A stretch of DNA of 64,000 nt from positions 138,415 through 202,414 of the forward strand of contig JBGCEJ010000001.1 of assembly GCA_045106235.1 (NCBI GenBank), written 5' to 3'. The stretch comes from UBA4427 sp045106235 (GTDB lineage Bacteria; Myxococcota_A; UBA9160; UBA4427). The notes under the pieces were generated by a model. It was not told the origin of the DNA and did not search any database. It worked only from the letters and a program-made list of their open reading frames with translations. Position numbers and translations under genes: made by a program. Below are positions 34,432 to 44,200 of the stretch, piece by piece; position 1 is the stretch's first letter; every line of letters begins with the position of its first letter.

Positions 34432-36398
34432 GCGCCTCAAATCCTGCAGAATCCAGCACCGGCGCCTCGGCCACGCCGGGAGCCGAAACGCCGGTTCGGC
34501 ATGCACTCAGGCGACTTTCTGTCTACGTGCGGCGGAATTGGCCCTATTACCTCAAGTGGTTTTTTGTCGTTCTGCTCTATGTGGCTGCTTTTAATGCACT
34601 TCCTCTTGCTGTGGGCTGGGCGATCAACGGGCTCGTTGACCCCAATGTCGGTCGCGAGGCGGTCATCGAGCGCTGCTGGATTCTCTTCGGCCTCGCGGTG
34701 GTCGGGGGTGGGCTGCGCTTCCTTTCACGGCAGCTTGTTTTCAACGCTGCCCGGGAGATCGAGTACGAGATCCGAAACGATCTCTTCGAGCACCTCCAGA
34801 AGCTGCCGCAATCGTTCTATTTCGAGTGGCGAACCGGCGACCTGATGAGTCGCTGCGTGAACGATTTGAACTCCGTCCGCATGCTGCTCGGGCCGGGGCT
34901 TTTGTCCGTGGCGCAGAGCCCGATCCTCTTTCTCGGCGCGTTCATCGCGATGTCTTCGATGAGCTTGAAGCTCGCGATCCTGATGATGCTTCCGTATCCA
35001 CTTTTCATCGTGATCTCGCGGGTCCTCGGCGCGGCTCTCTACAGGCGGAGCCTGGCGTCCCAGCAATCCCTCGCCGCGATGTCGAATCGCGTTCAGGAGA
35101 GCATCGCCGGCATCGCCGTAGTGAAGGCCTACGCGATGGAAGACGATCAGGCGAGCCGCTTCGCCGAAGCGAACGAGCATCTTCGCGAGCGCCAGCTCGG
35201 CTTGGTCCGAACGAGTGCGGCGATGCCTGCGATTACGGGGCTGCTCCCTGCGCTCGGGCTCGCCATGGTCGTCGGCATCGGGATCGGGGAGATTCAGGCG
35301 GGAAATATGGAGACGGGAGATCTCGTGTCCTTCACGATTTTCGCCCGGGTGCTGACCTTTCCCACCTTCATCATGGGTTACTCGATCAGCCTTGTGCAGC
35401 GCGGCGCCTCGGCGATGCAGCGCATCGATGAAGTCCTGTCGGTCGAACCCTCGATCGCGGATCAACCCGACAGCGTCGTCCTTCCCGAGGTCGCAGGTCG
35501 AGTCGAGTTCCGCGGGCTGTCCTTCGCCTATCCAGCCGACGAGCCAGCCGACGAACCAGCCGGCGAGGCCGCGGCTTCTCCCACGGAGTCCGGAGACGCC
35601 GCTTCTGCGGATGCAGCGAACGGCGCGCTCGCGCCTGAGGCGCCGGGGGCGCGAGAAGCTGCGCTTTTGGATATCGATCTGGAGATCCCCGCTGGCAGTT
35701 CGATCGGCATCGTCGGCCCCGTTGGGTCCGGGAAGTCGACCCTCGCCTCGATCATTCCCCGGCTCTACGAGGTCGAGGACGGCGTCGTCTTTATCGACGG
35801 CGTCGATGTGAACCGGGTGGCGCTCAAGAGTCTGCGGGAATCGATCGCGATGGTGCCCCAGGACTCCTTCTTGTTCTCAATGTCTCTTGCCGACAATGTT
35901 GCCTACGGCCTGGCCCCGGACGCCTCACTCGATGAGGTTCGGAGCGCGGCGGAGCGGGCGCAGCTGAGCCGGGACGTCGAGGACCTCCCGCGAGGTTACG
36001 AGACCCTGGTCGGTGAGCGCGGGGTGATGCTTTCCGGGGGGCAGCGACAGCGAACCGCCTTGGCGCGGGCTTTGGCGCTCGACCCGAAGATCCTAATTCT
36101 GGACGACACGCTCTCCGCGGTCGATGCCGAAACTGAGCGACGCATTCAGGCGGGGCTCGACAAGGTCTTTTCTGGGCGGACGGTCGTCGTTGTGGCCTCC
36201 CGCGTGAACTCCGTTCAAAACCTCGACCAGATCGTCGTTCTGGATGGCGGGCGCATCGTCGAGCGCGGCACCCATGCGGAGCTCATCGCCGAGGGGGGCC
36301 TGTATTGGCGGCTCGCTCAGGAGCAGGAAGAGGAGCAGGAGCATGGGCAGGGCCCGAGCGAGGCTGAGAGCGCGCGGGCTGCGGGGGAGGGCGCATGA
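34428..36398 (+). CDS. ABC exporter half-transporter A (degenerate ATP site)
   Basis: This 656-residue protein has a six-helix exporter domain (about residues 25-320) and an ATPase domain. Walker A is GPVGSGKST and the signature is canonical, LSGGQRQRTALARAL. Walker B ends ILDDTLSAVD with Asp in place of the catalytic Glu, and the H-loop reads VASRVNSV with Ser in place of His. These changes mark the non-hydrolysing site of heterodimeric exporters such as TM287/288 and BmrCD. A 50-residue Ala/Glu/Asp-rich linker with a 12-bp repeat lies inside the front of the ATPase domain. ATG 34428 overlaps the upstream GT2 and the stop overlaps its partner. Substrate unknown. Confidence 0.9.
   Translation: MSASNPAESSTGASATPGAETPVRHALRRLSVYVRRNWPYYLKWFFVVLLYVAAFNALPLAVGWAINGLVDPNVGREAVIERCWILFGLAVVGGGLRFLSRQLVFNAAREIEYEIRNDLFEHLQKLPQSFYFEWRTGDLMSRCVNDLNSVRMLLGPGLLSVAQSPILFLGAFIAMSSMSLKLAILMMLPYPLFIVISRVLGAALYRRSLASQQSLAAMSNRVQESIAGIAVVKAYAMEDDQASRFAEANEHLRERQLGLVRTSAAMPAITGLLPALGLAMVVGIGIGEIQAGNMETGDLVSFTIFARVLTFPTFIMGYSISLVQRGASAMQRIDEVLSVEPSIADQPDSVVLPEVAGRVEFRGLSFAYPADEPADEPAGEAAASPTESGDAASADAANGALAPEAPGAREAALLDIDLEIPAGSSIGIVGPVGSGKSTLASIIPRLYEVEDGVVFIDGVDVNRVALKSLRESIAMVPQDSFLFSMSLADNVAYGLAPDASLDEVRSAAERAQLSRDVEDLPRGYETLVGERGVMLSGGQRQRTALARALALDPKILILDDTLSAVDAETERRIQAGLDKVFSGRTVVVVASRVNSVQNLDQIVVLDGGRIVERGTHAELIAEGGLYWRLAQEQEEEQEHGQGPSEAESARAAGEGA
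35533..35568 (+). repeat. Three-copy 12-bp in-frame repeat in ABC half A
   Basis: CAGCCGACGAGC, CAGCCGACGAAC and CAGCCGGCGAGG follow one another and encode a QPADEPADEPAGE-type stretch between two conserved parts of the ATPase domain. Confidence 0.75.
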
Positions 36399-38503
36399 GC
36401 GACGCGAAGAACGATCCCGCGCAGGAGCCCCACGAAGAAGAAGAGCTCGGGAAAGTCTACGACGGCCGCATGCTGATGCGGCTCTGGCCTTTTGTGCGTC
36501 CCTATTGGGGGCAGCTCGCCGCCACGATCCTGATCTTCTTTCCCATCTTTGCGTTGGAACTCGCGCCGGCCTTCGTCGTCAAGGCGGGGATCGATCAAGT
36601 GGTGGCGGATGCGGCGGAGAAGGCCGCGGCGGCGGGCGCTCAGCCCGTGCTCGCTGCGCCTGAAAAACTGGCGACGATCGCTGAAGATTCACCCTTCTTT
36701 GGGCTCGCCGAGAACCTCGAGCCGCTTCAGGCGATTTTGGCGAATCCGCCCGAAGGCATCCCCGCCGCGCTCTGGCTCGCGATCCTCTACTTCGGGCTCT
36801 CGATCACGCTCGGGCTGCTGACCTACGGCCATCAGATATTGATGGCGACGACTGGGCAGTATGCGATGCGGGATCTGCGACGGACGATTTTCGAGCATAT
36901 CCAGAAGCTCCACATGAGCTATTTCGATGTGATTCCCGTGGGTCGGCTCGTGACCCGGGCGACCAACGATGTCGAGAATCTCTCCGAGATGTTCTCGCAG
37001 GGGCTCGTCGCGCTGATCACCGATGTGATCAAGATGTTTGGCTTCGCCCTCGTGCTCTTCGCGATTTCCCCAAAGCTCGCGCTCTGGGCCTTTGCGATCG
37101 TGCCGGTCCTGGCGGTGGCTGCGTTCATCTTCCGGCTGAAGGTGCGCGAGGCGTTTCGGGCGGTGCGCGTGAAGATCGCGCGGATCAATACGCATATCCA
37201 AGAGACCGTGACGGGAATGAAGGTCGTCCAGCTCTTTAGTCGCGAAGAACGCAATCTCCGCGAGTTCGATCAGATGAACGCGGACCATCGGGACGCCTGG
37301 CACAAGTCGATCAAATACGACTCGCTGCTTTTCTCGACGATCGAAGTCGCGACCGGCGTGACGATGGCGGTGATCATCGGCGTGGGGACGGGCATCGCCG
37401 AGGTCGGCATCATGTACGTCTTCATCGACTACATGCAGCGCTTCTTTCAGCCCCTACGTGACCTCTCCGCGAAGTACTCCGTCATGCAATCCGCGATGGC
37501 GAGCAGCGAGCGGGTCTTCCAGGTCCTCGACACCGAGCCCGGAGTGGCGGACCGCGTGGCCGTCGCGCCCGAGTCCGATCCGGCGAAGCGCGGCCTCGTA
37601 GAGTTCGAGAACGTCTGGTTCTCCTATGATCAGGCGGCGCCGCGGGATAAGGCGGCGCCGCGGGATCAGGCTGCGCTGGCATCCGGTGATCGCGGAATGG
37701 GCGAGACCCTTCGCGAGAGAGAGGACCAGGCCGATGCGGATGCTGAGGTCGATTGGATTCTGCGCGATGTGAGCTTCACGGTTCGTCCCGGCGAGAAGGC
37801 GGCCTTCGTGGGTGCAACCGGCGCGGGCAAGACGACGATCATCAAGCTTCTGACTCGGCTGTATGATGTGAACCGAGGCGTCGTGCGCGTCGACGGGATT
37901 GATGTGCGTGACCTGCCGCAGCAAGAACTCCGCCGGCGGATCGCGACGGTGCTCCAAGACGTCTTCTTGTTTAGTGGTTCGATCGCGCGCAATATCGCCC
38001 TGGGTCGCGAGGATCTCGACGAGGTCGCCGTCGCCCGGGCCGCGAAGGCGGTGGAAGCGCATGCCTTTATCGACCGCTTGCCCCAGGGCTACCGAACCGA
38101 AGTCCGGGAGCGGGGCACGAACTTTTCGACGGGGCAGAGGCAGATCCTCTCCTTCGCCCGAGCGCTCTCCCACGGCGCCCACGTGCTGGTCCTCGACGAA
38201 GCCACAAGCGCCATCGATACCGAGACCGAGGCGGCGATTCAGCGGGGCATTCGCGTGTTGATGGAGGGGAAAACCGCCATCGCGATCGCGCATCGCCTGT
38301 CCACCATCCGGGACGTGGATACGATCCATGTGCTGGCCGGCGGACGGCTCGTCGAGTCAGGGGCGCATGAGCCGCTGCTTGCGGCGGATGGGCATTACGC
38401 GCGACTCTACCGACTGCAATCCGAAAACGGCGGCGCGGCATCCTCTGCGGACGCCCTCGAGTCTGTTTCGGAAACCTCGGAGCCCCTGCGTGGCGAAGCC
38501 TGA
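36395..38503 (+). CDS. ABC exporter half-transporter B (catalytic Glu and His present)
   Basis: The 702-residue partner has an N-terminal acidic stretch, six membrane helices with a long first periplasmic loop (about residues 60-120), and an ATPase domain with Walker A GATGAGKTT, Walker B VLVLDEATSAIDTETE and H-loop AIAHRLST. The signature is degenerate, FSTGQRQILSFARAL instead of LSGGQ. So the intact Walker B/His of this chain pairs with the intact signature of chain A, leaving one good ATP site. A linker of about 40 residues with an 18-bp repeat sits early in the ATPase domain. It overlaps both neighbours and is probably translated together with chain A. Confidence 0.9.
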   Translation: MSDAKNDPAQEPHEEEELGKVYDGRMLMRLWPFVRPYWGQLAATILIFFPIFALELAPAFVVKAGIDQVVADAAEKAAAAGAQPVLAAPEKLATIAEDSPFFGLAENLEPLQAILANPPEGIPAALWLAILYFGLSITLGLLTYGHQILMATTGQYAMRDLRRTIFEHIQKLHMSYFDVIPVGRLVTRATNDVENLSEMFSQGLVALITDVIKMFGFALVLFAISPKLALWAFAIVPVLAVAAFIFRLKVREAFRAVRVKIARINTHIQETVTGMKVVQLFSREERNLREFDQMNADHRDAWHKSIKYDSLLFSTIEVATGVTMAVIIGVGTGIAEVGIMYVFIDYMQRFFQPLRDLSAKYSVMQSAMASSERVFQVLDTEPGVADRVAVAPESDPAKRGLVEFENVWFSYDQAAPRDKAAPRDQAALASGDRGMGETLREREDQADADAEVDWILRDVSFTVRPGEKAAFVGATGAGKTTIIKLLTRLYDVNRGVVRVDGIDVRDLPQQELRRRIATVLQDVFLFSGSIARNIALGREDLDEVAVARAAKAVEAHAFIDRLPQGYRTEVRERGTNFSTGQRQILSFARALSHGAHVLVLDEATSAIDTETEAAIQRGIRVLMEGKTAIAIAHRLSTIRDVDTIHVLAGGRLVESGAHEPLLAADGHYARLYRLQSENGGAASSADALESVSETSEPLRGEA
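37628..37681 (+). repeat. 18-bp in-frame repeat in ABC half B
   Basis: GATCAGGCGGCGCCGCGG is followed by a copy with one change and a third, more diverged copy. It encodes a DQAAPRDKAAPRDQAALA stretch in the linker ahead of the Walker A motif. Confidence 0.75.
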
Positions 38504-39335
38504 AGACCGCGTTCAATGGATCATCAAGAAGCTCTTTCCCCGCTCCTTTGACATCAAGAAGCGGGCGATGACCGCTTGGAAATTCGGGACAGCGGACGCG
38601 GTGGTGGTCTCGTATCCCAAGAGCGGGCGGACCTGGTTGCGGGCGACGCTGACCTTCTACTTTGCGGAGCGGTACGGGCTCGAGGATCCGCCGCTGCTCG
38701 AGTTCGCGAATCTGCATTATCTCGATGCGCGGATCCCGAAGATCTTTTTTACGCATGACGATGATCCCAACGCGCGACCGGAAGCGCTGGAACACGACAA
38801 GTCGGCCTATCACAAGAAGCGCGTGCTCTACCTCGCGAGGGATCCCCGGGACGTCTGCGTCTCGATGTATTTCCATCGCACCAAGCGCGACCTCGACATC
38901 GACGTGCCAATTTTTGACTTCGCGAATGGTCCAGATGGCGGGCTGCGGACGACGATTGCGTTCATGAATATCTGGGCCGAGGCGCTGCCGAAAGTTCCGG
39001 AATCGCTCGTGATCTCCTACGAGGCCATGCATGCAGATCCGGAGCAGACCCTGGCGGACGCGCTGCGCTTTCTGGGGCAGGAGCCGGACCTCGATTGCGT
39101 GAAGGCTGCGCTTGAGCGGTCCCGCTTCGATCGGCTTCAGTCCATGGAGAAGAAGGGTGAGTTTGAGAGCGGCCGACTCACCGCCGCCGACACGGAGGAC
39201 AAGGATTCCTTCAAGGTGCGTAGGGGAAAGGTCGGGGGCTACACCGATTATTTCGACGATGCGCAACAAGCGACCCTCAACGAAGTCGCGACGAAGCAGC
39301 TCTCCTCCTATTTCGATCCCTTCCTACGGCGCTAG
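38490..39335 (+). CDS. PAPS-dependent sulfotransferase
   Basis: This enzyme moves sulfate from PAPS to a hydroxyl or amine of an unknown acceptor. VSYPKSGRTWLRATL is the 5'-phosphosulfate loop, YLARDPRDVCVSMYFH the 3'-phosphate motif, and VRRGKVGGYTDYF the C-terminal PAPS-binding RKGxxG-type motif. The length, about 281 residues, is normal for the Sulfotransfer_1 group. GTG 38490 overlaps the ABC gene by 14 nt. No signal peptide is seen, so it works in the cytosol, perhaps on a molecule later exported by the adjacent ABC pair; that link rests only on position. No PAPS synthesis gene is nearby. Confidence 0.88.
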   Translation: MAKPEDRVQWIIKKLFPRSFDIKKRAMTAWKFGTADAVVVSYPKSGRTWLRATLTFYFAERYGLEDPPLLEFANLHYLDARIPKIFFTHDDDPNARPEALEHDKSAYHKKRVLYLARDPRDVCVSMYFHRTKRDLDIDVPIFDFANGPDGGLRTTIAFMNIWAEALPKVPESLVISYEAMHADPEQTLADALRFLGQEPDLDCVKAALERSRFDRLQSMEKKGEFESGRLTAADTEDKDSFKVRRGKVGGYTDYFDDAQQATLNEVATKQLSSYFDPFLRR

Positions 39336-39368
39336 AATTACGCCTCCCTATTGGAGGACTCCCCAGCC

Positions 39369-40901
39369 ATGGCCCTTTTTGAAGCGATCCCGACCGAGGA
39401 CGGCACCCGCCGCTACAACGTCAAAAGCCCCGTCACCCTCGAGTCGATCGGGGAATTCCAGAGCGCGAGCGAGGAAGACGTTCGACAGGCTGTCCTGCGC
39501 GCCCGCAAGGCGCAGCGCGAATGGGCCGCAAAGTCTTTCGATGAGCGCGCGGAATACCTTTGGCGCCTGGTCGATCAGTTCGTTGCGCGACAGGACGACA
39601 TTATCGATCTCGTCGTGAAGGAAACCGGCAAGGCGCGCTCCGAAGCGATCAGCATGGAGGTGATGGCGCCCTGCATGCAGATTTCGCATTACGCGAAGAA
39701 TGCGGGGAAATATCTGGCGACGAAGAAGCGGCGCGCGAGTGGCGTGATGCGTTTCTCGAAGAAGGTCACCCTCGTGTATCAGCCCCTCGGCGTGGTTGGT
39801 CTGATCACACCCTGGAACGGGCCAGTGGCCCTCGCGGCGAACCCCCTCGCCCAGGCCCTAATGGCGGGTAACGCCGTCATCCATAAGCCGAGTGAGGTCA
39901 CGCCTTTCTCCGCGGCCTTGCTGAAGGAGATGACGGTGGCGGCCGGGCTCCCCGAGGACCTGTATCAGGTGCTGCAGGGCGACGGCGCAACCGGGGCCCA
40001 GCTGATTGATTCGGGCGTCGATAAGGTTTCGTTTACGGGCAGCGTCGCGACGGGGCGCAAAGTCGGGGAGGCCTGTGGCCGGAACCTGATCCCCGTGACC
40101 CTTGAGCTTGGTGGCAAGGACGCCATGATCGTCTGCCGCGACGCCGACATCGAGCGTGCTGCAGATGGCGCCGTTCGAGGCTCGTTCTTCAATACCGGTC
40201 ATTTCTGCTGCGGGACGGAGCGGGTGTACGTGCCGGAATCGATCTACGAGCCCTTCGTGGACAAGGTCGTGGCGCAGACGAAGACGCTGAAGCAAACGGA
40301 ATCCGGCAGCTGTGATGTCGGCGCGGTCTTCTGGGACAAGCAGATGGACATTATCGAGGACCATATGGCGGACGCGAAAGAGCGCGGTGCCCGGGTCCTC
40401 GTGGGCGGCGAGCGCAACCGAAGCCTCTCCGGCTATTTCTTCCCGCCGACGGTCGTGGTCGATGTCGACCATGAAATGGACATCATGACCAAAGAGACCT
40501 TTGGTCCGATCGTGGCGATCCAGAAGGTGAAGGACGAAGAGGAGGCGCTCGCTTTGGCGAACGATTCCAAGTACGGCCTCTCGGGCAATATCTGGACGAC
40601 GGACCTTGAGAAGGGCGAGGCCTTGGGCGAGCGACTCGTCACGGGCAGTGTTTCCGTGAACGATATCTCGGTGACCTACGGTGTCCCGGAAGCGCCTTTT
40701 GGTGGACTCAAGGACAGCGGCGTTGGGCAGGTGAACGGCGAGGTCGGCATCCGCGGCTACTGCCATTTACATCCGATCATCCTCGACACGACCAAGAAGG
40801 CCCAGGGCGGCTATCCGTACACGCCGGAGTCTGAGGCGGGGATGCAGAAGATGATCAAAACCGTATTTGGCAATAAGGTTCTGCGAAAGTTTTTCGTCTA
40901 G
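39369..40901 (+). CDS. NAD(P)-dependent aldehyde dehydrogenase
   Basis: This ALDH oxidises an unknown aldehyde to the acid. Motifs: VGLITPWNGPVAL and KPSEVTPFS (cofactor), FTGSVATGRKVGE, VTLELGGKDAMIV with the catalytic Glu, and NTGHFCCGTERVYVP with the catalytic Cys. KETFGPIVAIQ and GVPEAPFGGLKDSGVGQ complete the domain. ATG 39369 gives 510 residues and has GGAGG 11 nt upstream. The C-terminus keeps about 35 extra residues that may form a membrane-facing tail (FGNKVLRKFFV). The family is broad and the substrate is not predictable. Confidence 0.93.
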   Translation: MALFEAIPTEDGTRRYNVKSPVTLESIGEFQSASEEDVRQAVLRARKAQREWAAKSFDERAEYLWRLVDQFVARQDDIIDLVVKETGKARSEAISMEVMAPCMQISHYAKNAGKYLATKKRRASGVMRFSKKVTLVYQPLGVVGLITPWNGPVALAANPLAQALMAGNAVIHKPSEVTPFSAALLKEMTVAAGLPEDLYQVLQGDGATGAQLIDSGVDKVSFTGSVATGRKVGEACGRNLIPVTLELGGKDAMIVCRDADIERAADGAVRGSFFNTGHFCCGTERVYVPESIYEPFVDKVVAQTKTLKQTESGSCDVGAVFWDKQMDIIEDHMADAKERGARVLVGGERNRSLSGYFFPPTVVVDVDHEMDIMTKETFGPIVAIQKVKDEEEALALANDSKYGLSGNIWTTDLEKGEALGERLVTGSVSVNDISVTYGVPEAPFGGLKDSGVGQVNGEVGIRGYCHLHPIILDTTKKAQGGYPYTPESEAGMQKMIKTVFGNKVLRKFFV

Positions 40902-41256
40902 GCCCCAGCATTCATTTCACAGACCTCGCAGATCTCGAACAAGCGGGGGCGTGGGTGGGGACCCGGAAAAACTCGCACAAAGAGCGTCGCCAAGGGCCGA
41001 GTTTGCTTGGCATCGCTCCCGCGAAAGTGGTAAAAACTGAGGACCCCCCAAACGTCCATGGATCGCCAGGATCAGCCCCTGGCGAACCGAAAAACCCCGT
41101 AACGAGATTGGCTTTTCTTCAGCAAAGATCACGGATTGCAGAGCAAGTCGCTGATCCTGAAGTGAAAATCTAACTTGTAGCCTGGCTGGTGTGACCGATT
41201 TTGGACGGAGTTCGTCTAGAGTCGGGGGTGAACAACCGCACCGATCGAGGGGTTCC
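40902..41256. other. Intergenic region before smc, rich in inverted repeats
   Basis: No gene is visible in these 355 bases. A perfect 8-bp dyad, TCGCCAGG and CCTGGCGA with a 7-nt spacer, lies at 41063-41085. GCCAAG/CTTGGC (40989-41011) is another. Neither has a T-run. They could be a regulator site or RNA hairpins. The smc promoter should be here, but I could not find a convincing -35/-10 pair. Confidence 0.5.
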
Positions 41257-44200
41257 TTGCGCATCAAGAGTCTTCAGCTTCACGGATTCAAATCCTTCGT
41301 CGACCGCACCGTCTTCAGTTTCGATGAAGGCATGACCTGCGTCGTCGGCCCGAATGGCTGCGGCAAGTCCAATGTGGCGGACGCCATCAAGTGGGTGATG
41401 GGCGAGCAGTCGGCCCGGAAGCTCCGCGGCAAGGGCATGGACGACGTGATCTTCGCGGGCTCTGAGAATCGCCCGCCGATCGGCATGGCCGAAGTCTGCT
41501 TGACCTTTGATAACTCGGACGGCACGGCACCCGGGCAATGGGCGACGTATTCCGAGGTCGAGGTTTCGCGCCGCCTCTACCGCTCGGGCGAATCCGAGTA
41601 TCTGATGAACAAGCAGCCTTCGCGGCTGAAGGACGTCCACGATTTCTTCCGCGATACCGGGATTGGCCTGCGCGGCTACACGATCGTTGAGCAGGGGAAG
41701 GTCGCTGAGATCGTCTCCTCGAAGCCCGAAGATCGCCGCGGCCTGATCGAAGAGGCCGCCGGGATCGGGAAGTACAAGGCCCGCCGTCGCGAAGCCGAAG
41801 GCAAGATGAAGTCGACGGAACAAAATCTCGTTCGCGTGAACGACGTGCTCGGTGAAATCAAGCGCCAGATCAGCACCCTCGAACGTCAGGCGAAGAAGGC
41901 GGCCCGCTACAAGCGCCTGCAAGAAACCCAGCGCGTCCTCGAACTTTCGCTGGCGGCCGACGAACGGACGGAACTCCTCGAAGAAGTTGAAACCGAAACC
42001 GGTTCGCTCTCGGCTCTGACCGATCAGATGGCCGCGCTCGAAACCCAGCTCGCGGAGCGCGAACTCGCCGCGCAGGAACAGCGCATCGGGCTCACGGAAG
42101 CTGAAAAGGCCGTGACCGCGGGGGCGGAGAAGCTCTACGCCCTGCGCAGCGAGATCAAGAATCTCGAAGGGCGCATCGAACTCGCGCGCCGAGAGCGGGA
42201 CACGCTGGAAGAGTCGAGCGAATCGCGCCGCGGCGAACTCGCAACCCTCGCCGAGCAGCTGGAATCCGCTGAACAAGAACATCGCAGCGCCAAGGAGCAG
42301 CTCGAGCAACTCGAGCGCGGCCTCGAACAAGAAAAGTCCGCCATTGAAGTGGCGGAGCGCGAAGTGCAGACGGCCCAGGAAGGGCTCAAGGTTCTCGAAG
42401 TCGACCGCGAGACGAAGAACGCTGCGTTTGTTGAGCTTCTGACGTCGGTTGCGCGGGTCGAGGATCGCATCGCGAATCTCCGGGACCGCGAATCCGCGAT
42501 TGATCAGCGCCTTCGCGGCGTGGATGCGGACGTCGAAGCCCAGCAGGGCCAAGCGGTCGAAGCGGATCAGGAACAGTCGAGCCTTGAGCAGGGCCTTCGC
42601 AATCTGCTTTCGGAGCGCGACCAGCTCCAGGAACAGCTGCGCTCGGCGATGCGCCAGCATGACGAGACCAAGGATTCCCAGAAGCAAGCGAGCGAGGTCT
42701 TCCTAGAAGCCGGCAAGCTCGCCCAGAAGGCGCTGGCGCGGTACGACTCGCTCCGCGAGATCGTCGAGGGACATCAGGACGTTGGTGAAGGCACGCGGCG
42801 CTTGCTCGAGGGCGGCGAAGAAGCGGCCGAGCGCTTTGGTCTGAAGGGCCTCGTTCGGGAGTTGGTGGAAGCCGACCCGGAAGTGGAACGCGCGGTGGAA
42901 GCGGTGCTCGCGGATCGCGCGGAGGCGATCGTGGTGGACCAGGCGGATGGCGCGATGGCGGCGCTTGAGAAGCTTCGCGAAGACGGCGCCGGACGCGGTG
43001 TTTTCGTGGTGAAGAGCACGGCGGCCGAGACGGCTCTGTCTTCAGGGACGGTGCCCTTCGGTGACCCGCTGATCAAGCAGGTTCGGCCGCGGGCGGGGGC
43101 GGAAGGAGTGGCGCGGACGCTGCTCCGAGATGTCTATTTGATCGACCGGCTTGAGCAGGCCTTTGAACATTTTGGCGCGGGCAATCTGCCGGCGACCTTC
43201 GTGACGCGGCGCGGTGATATCGCGACGCCCGACGGGATCGTGCAGGGCGGTGGTGAATCCTCCGCGAGTGGGATGCTGACCCGGGCCCGCGAAGTGCGAG
43301 AGCTGGAAGTGGAAGTCGCGCGCCTCGACCAATCGGCGGAAGCGGCCAAGCTTGCTCAGGCGGCCGCGGAATCGGCCTTCGCGAGGGCCGGCGAAGAACT
43401 TGAGAACCTGCGCAATCGTCATCACACGGCGGCGCTGGCAGTGGCGAATCACGAGAACAATCTCGAACGCTCTACGGAGAAGGTGAAGCGGATCGGTGAA
43501 GCCCAGGAGACCCGCGCTGCGGAACGCTCGGATCTTTTGGCCGAGCAGGAAACGATTCGCGAAGAGCTCGGGCGCATCACGCAAAAGCTCGAAGAACAGC
43601 GCGCCGAGCGAGAAGCCGGACAGCGCGCCGCGGATGCCCTCGGCCTCCAGATCAGTTCTTCGGGTCGCGATCTGTCGCGCTGCGAGAGCAAGGTGGCGGA
43701 GCTGCGCGTTGCGTATCGAGCGCGGGATGAGCATCGGCTTCGGCTGCGAGAGACGGCGACCCGTGCCGAGCAATCCGAACGTGAAACGCGGACCTGGATC
43801 GAGCGGCGCAACGAGGAAATCGAATCCGCACGCGTGCGCCGAGAAGCGCTGCTCGCCGAGATCGAAGAGGCGGAAACGAAGCTTGCCGTCGAACTGCAGT
43901 CCGAAGAAACGGCGCGGCTCGAAAGCGATGAACTTCGCGAGAAATTCGAAGCCGCCCAGGCCAAGGTCACCGAGATCGAAAACGGTGCTCGGGAAATGCG
44001 CAGCGATCTCGGCGCCGCGCGCGAAAAGACAAGCCAGGCGGAACTGAAACTCTCGGAAGCGCGCATGCGACTCGACCATCAGGCCTCGACAGTGCGCGAA
44101 CGCTGGGATCTCGATATCGCCCAGTGGAAGCTGCCGACCCTCGAGGAACTCGAAGCCGGCGCCGGCGCGATCACCCACGCCGAGAATACGCATACGAGTA

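Noticed and set aside
41170..42687. Long minus-strand open frame of about 505 codons opposite smc
   Set aside because: It is a shadow of the GC-rich smc coding frame; the protein is Leu/Phe/Arg-rich with no motif, while smc has clear motifs throughout.
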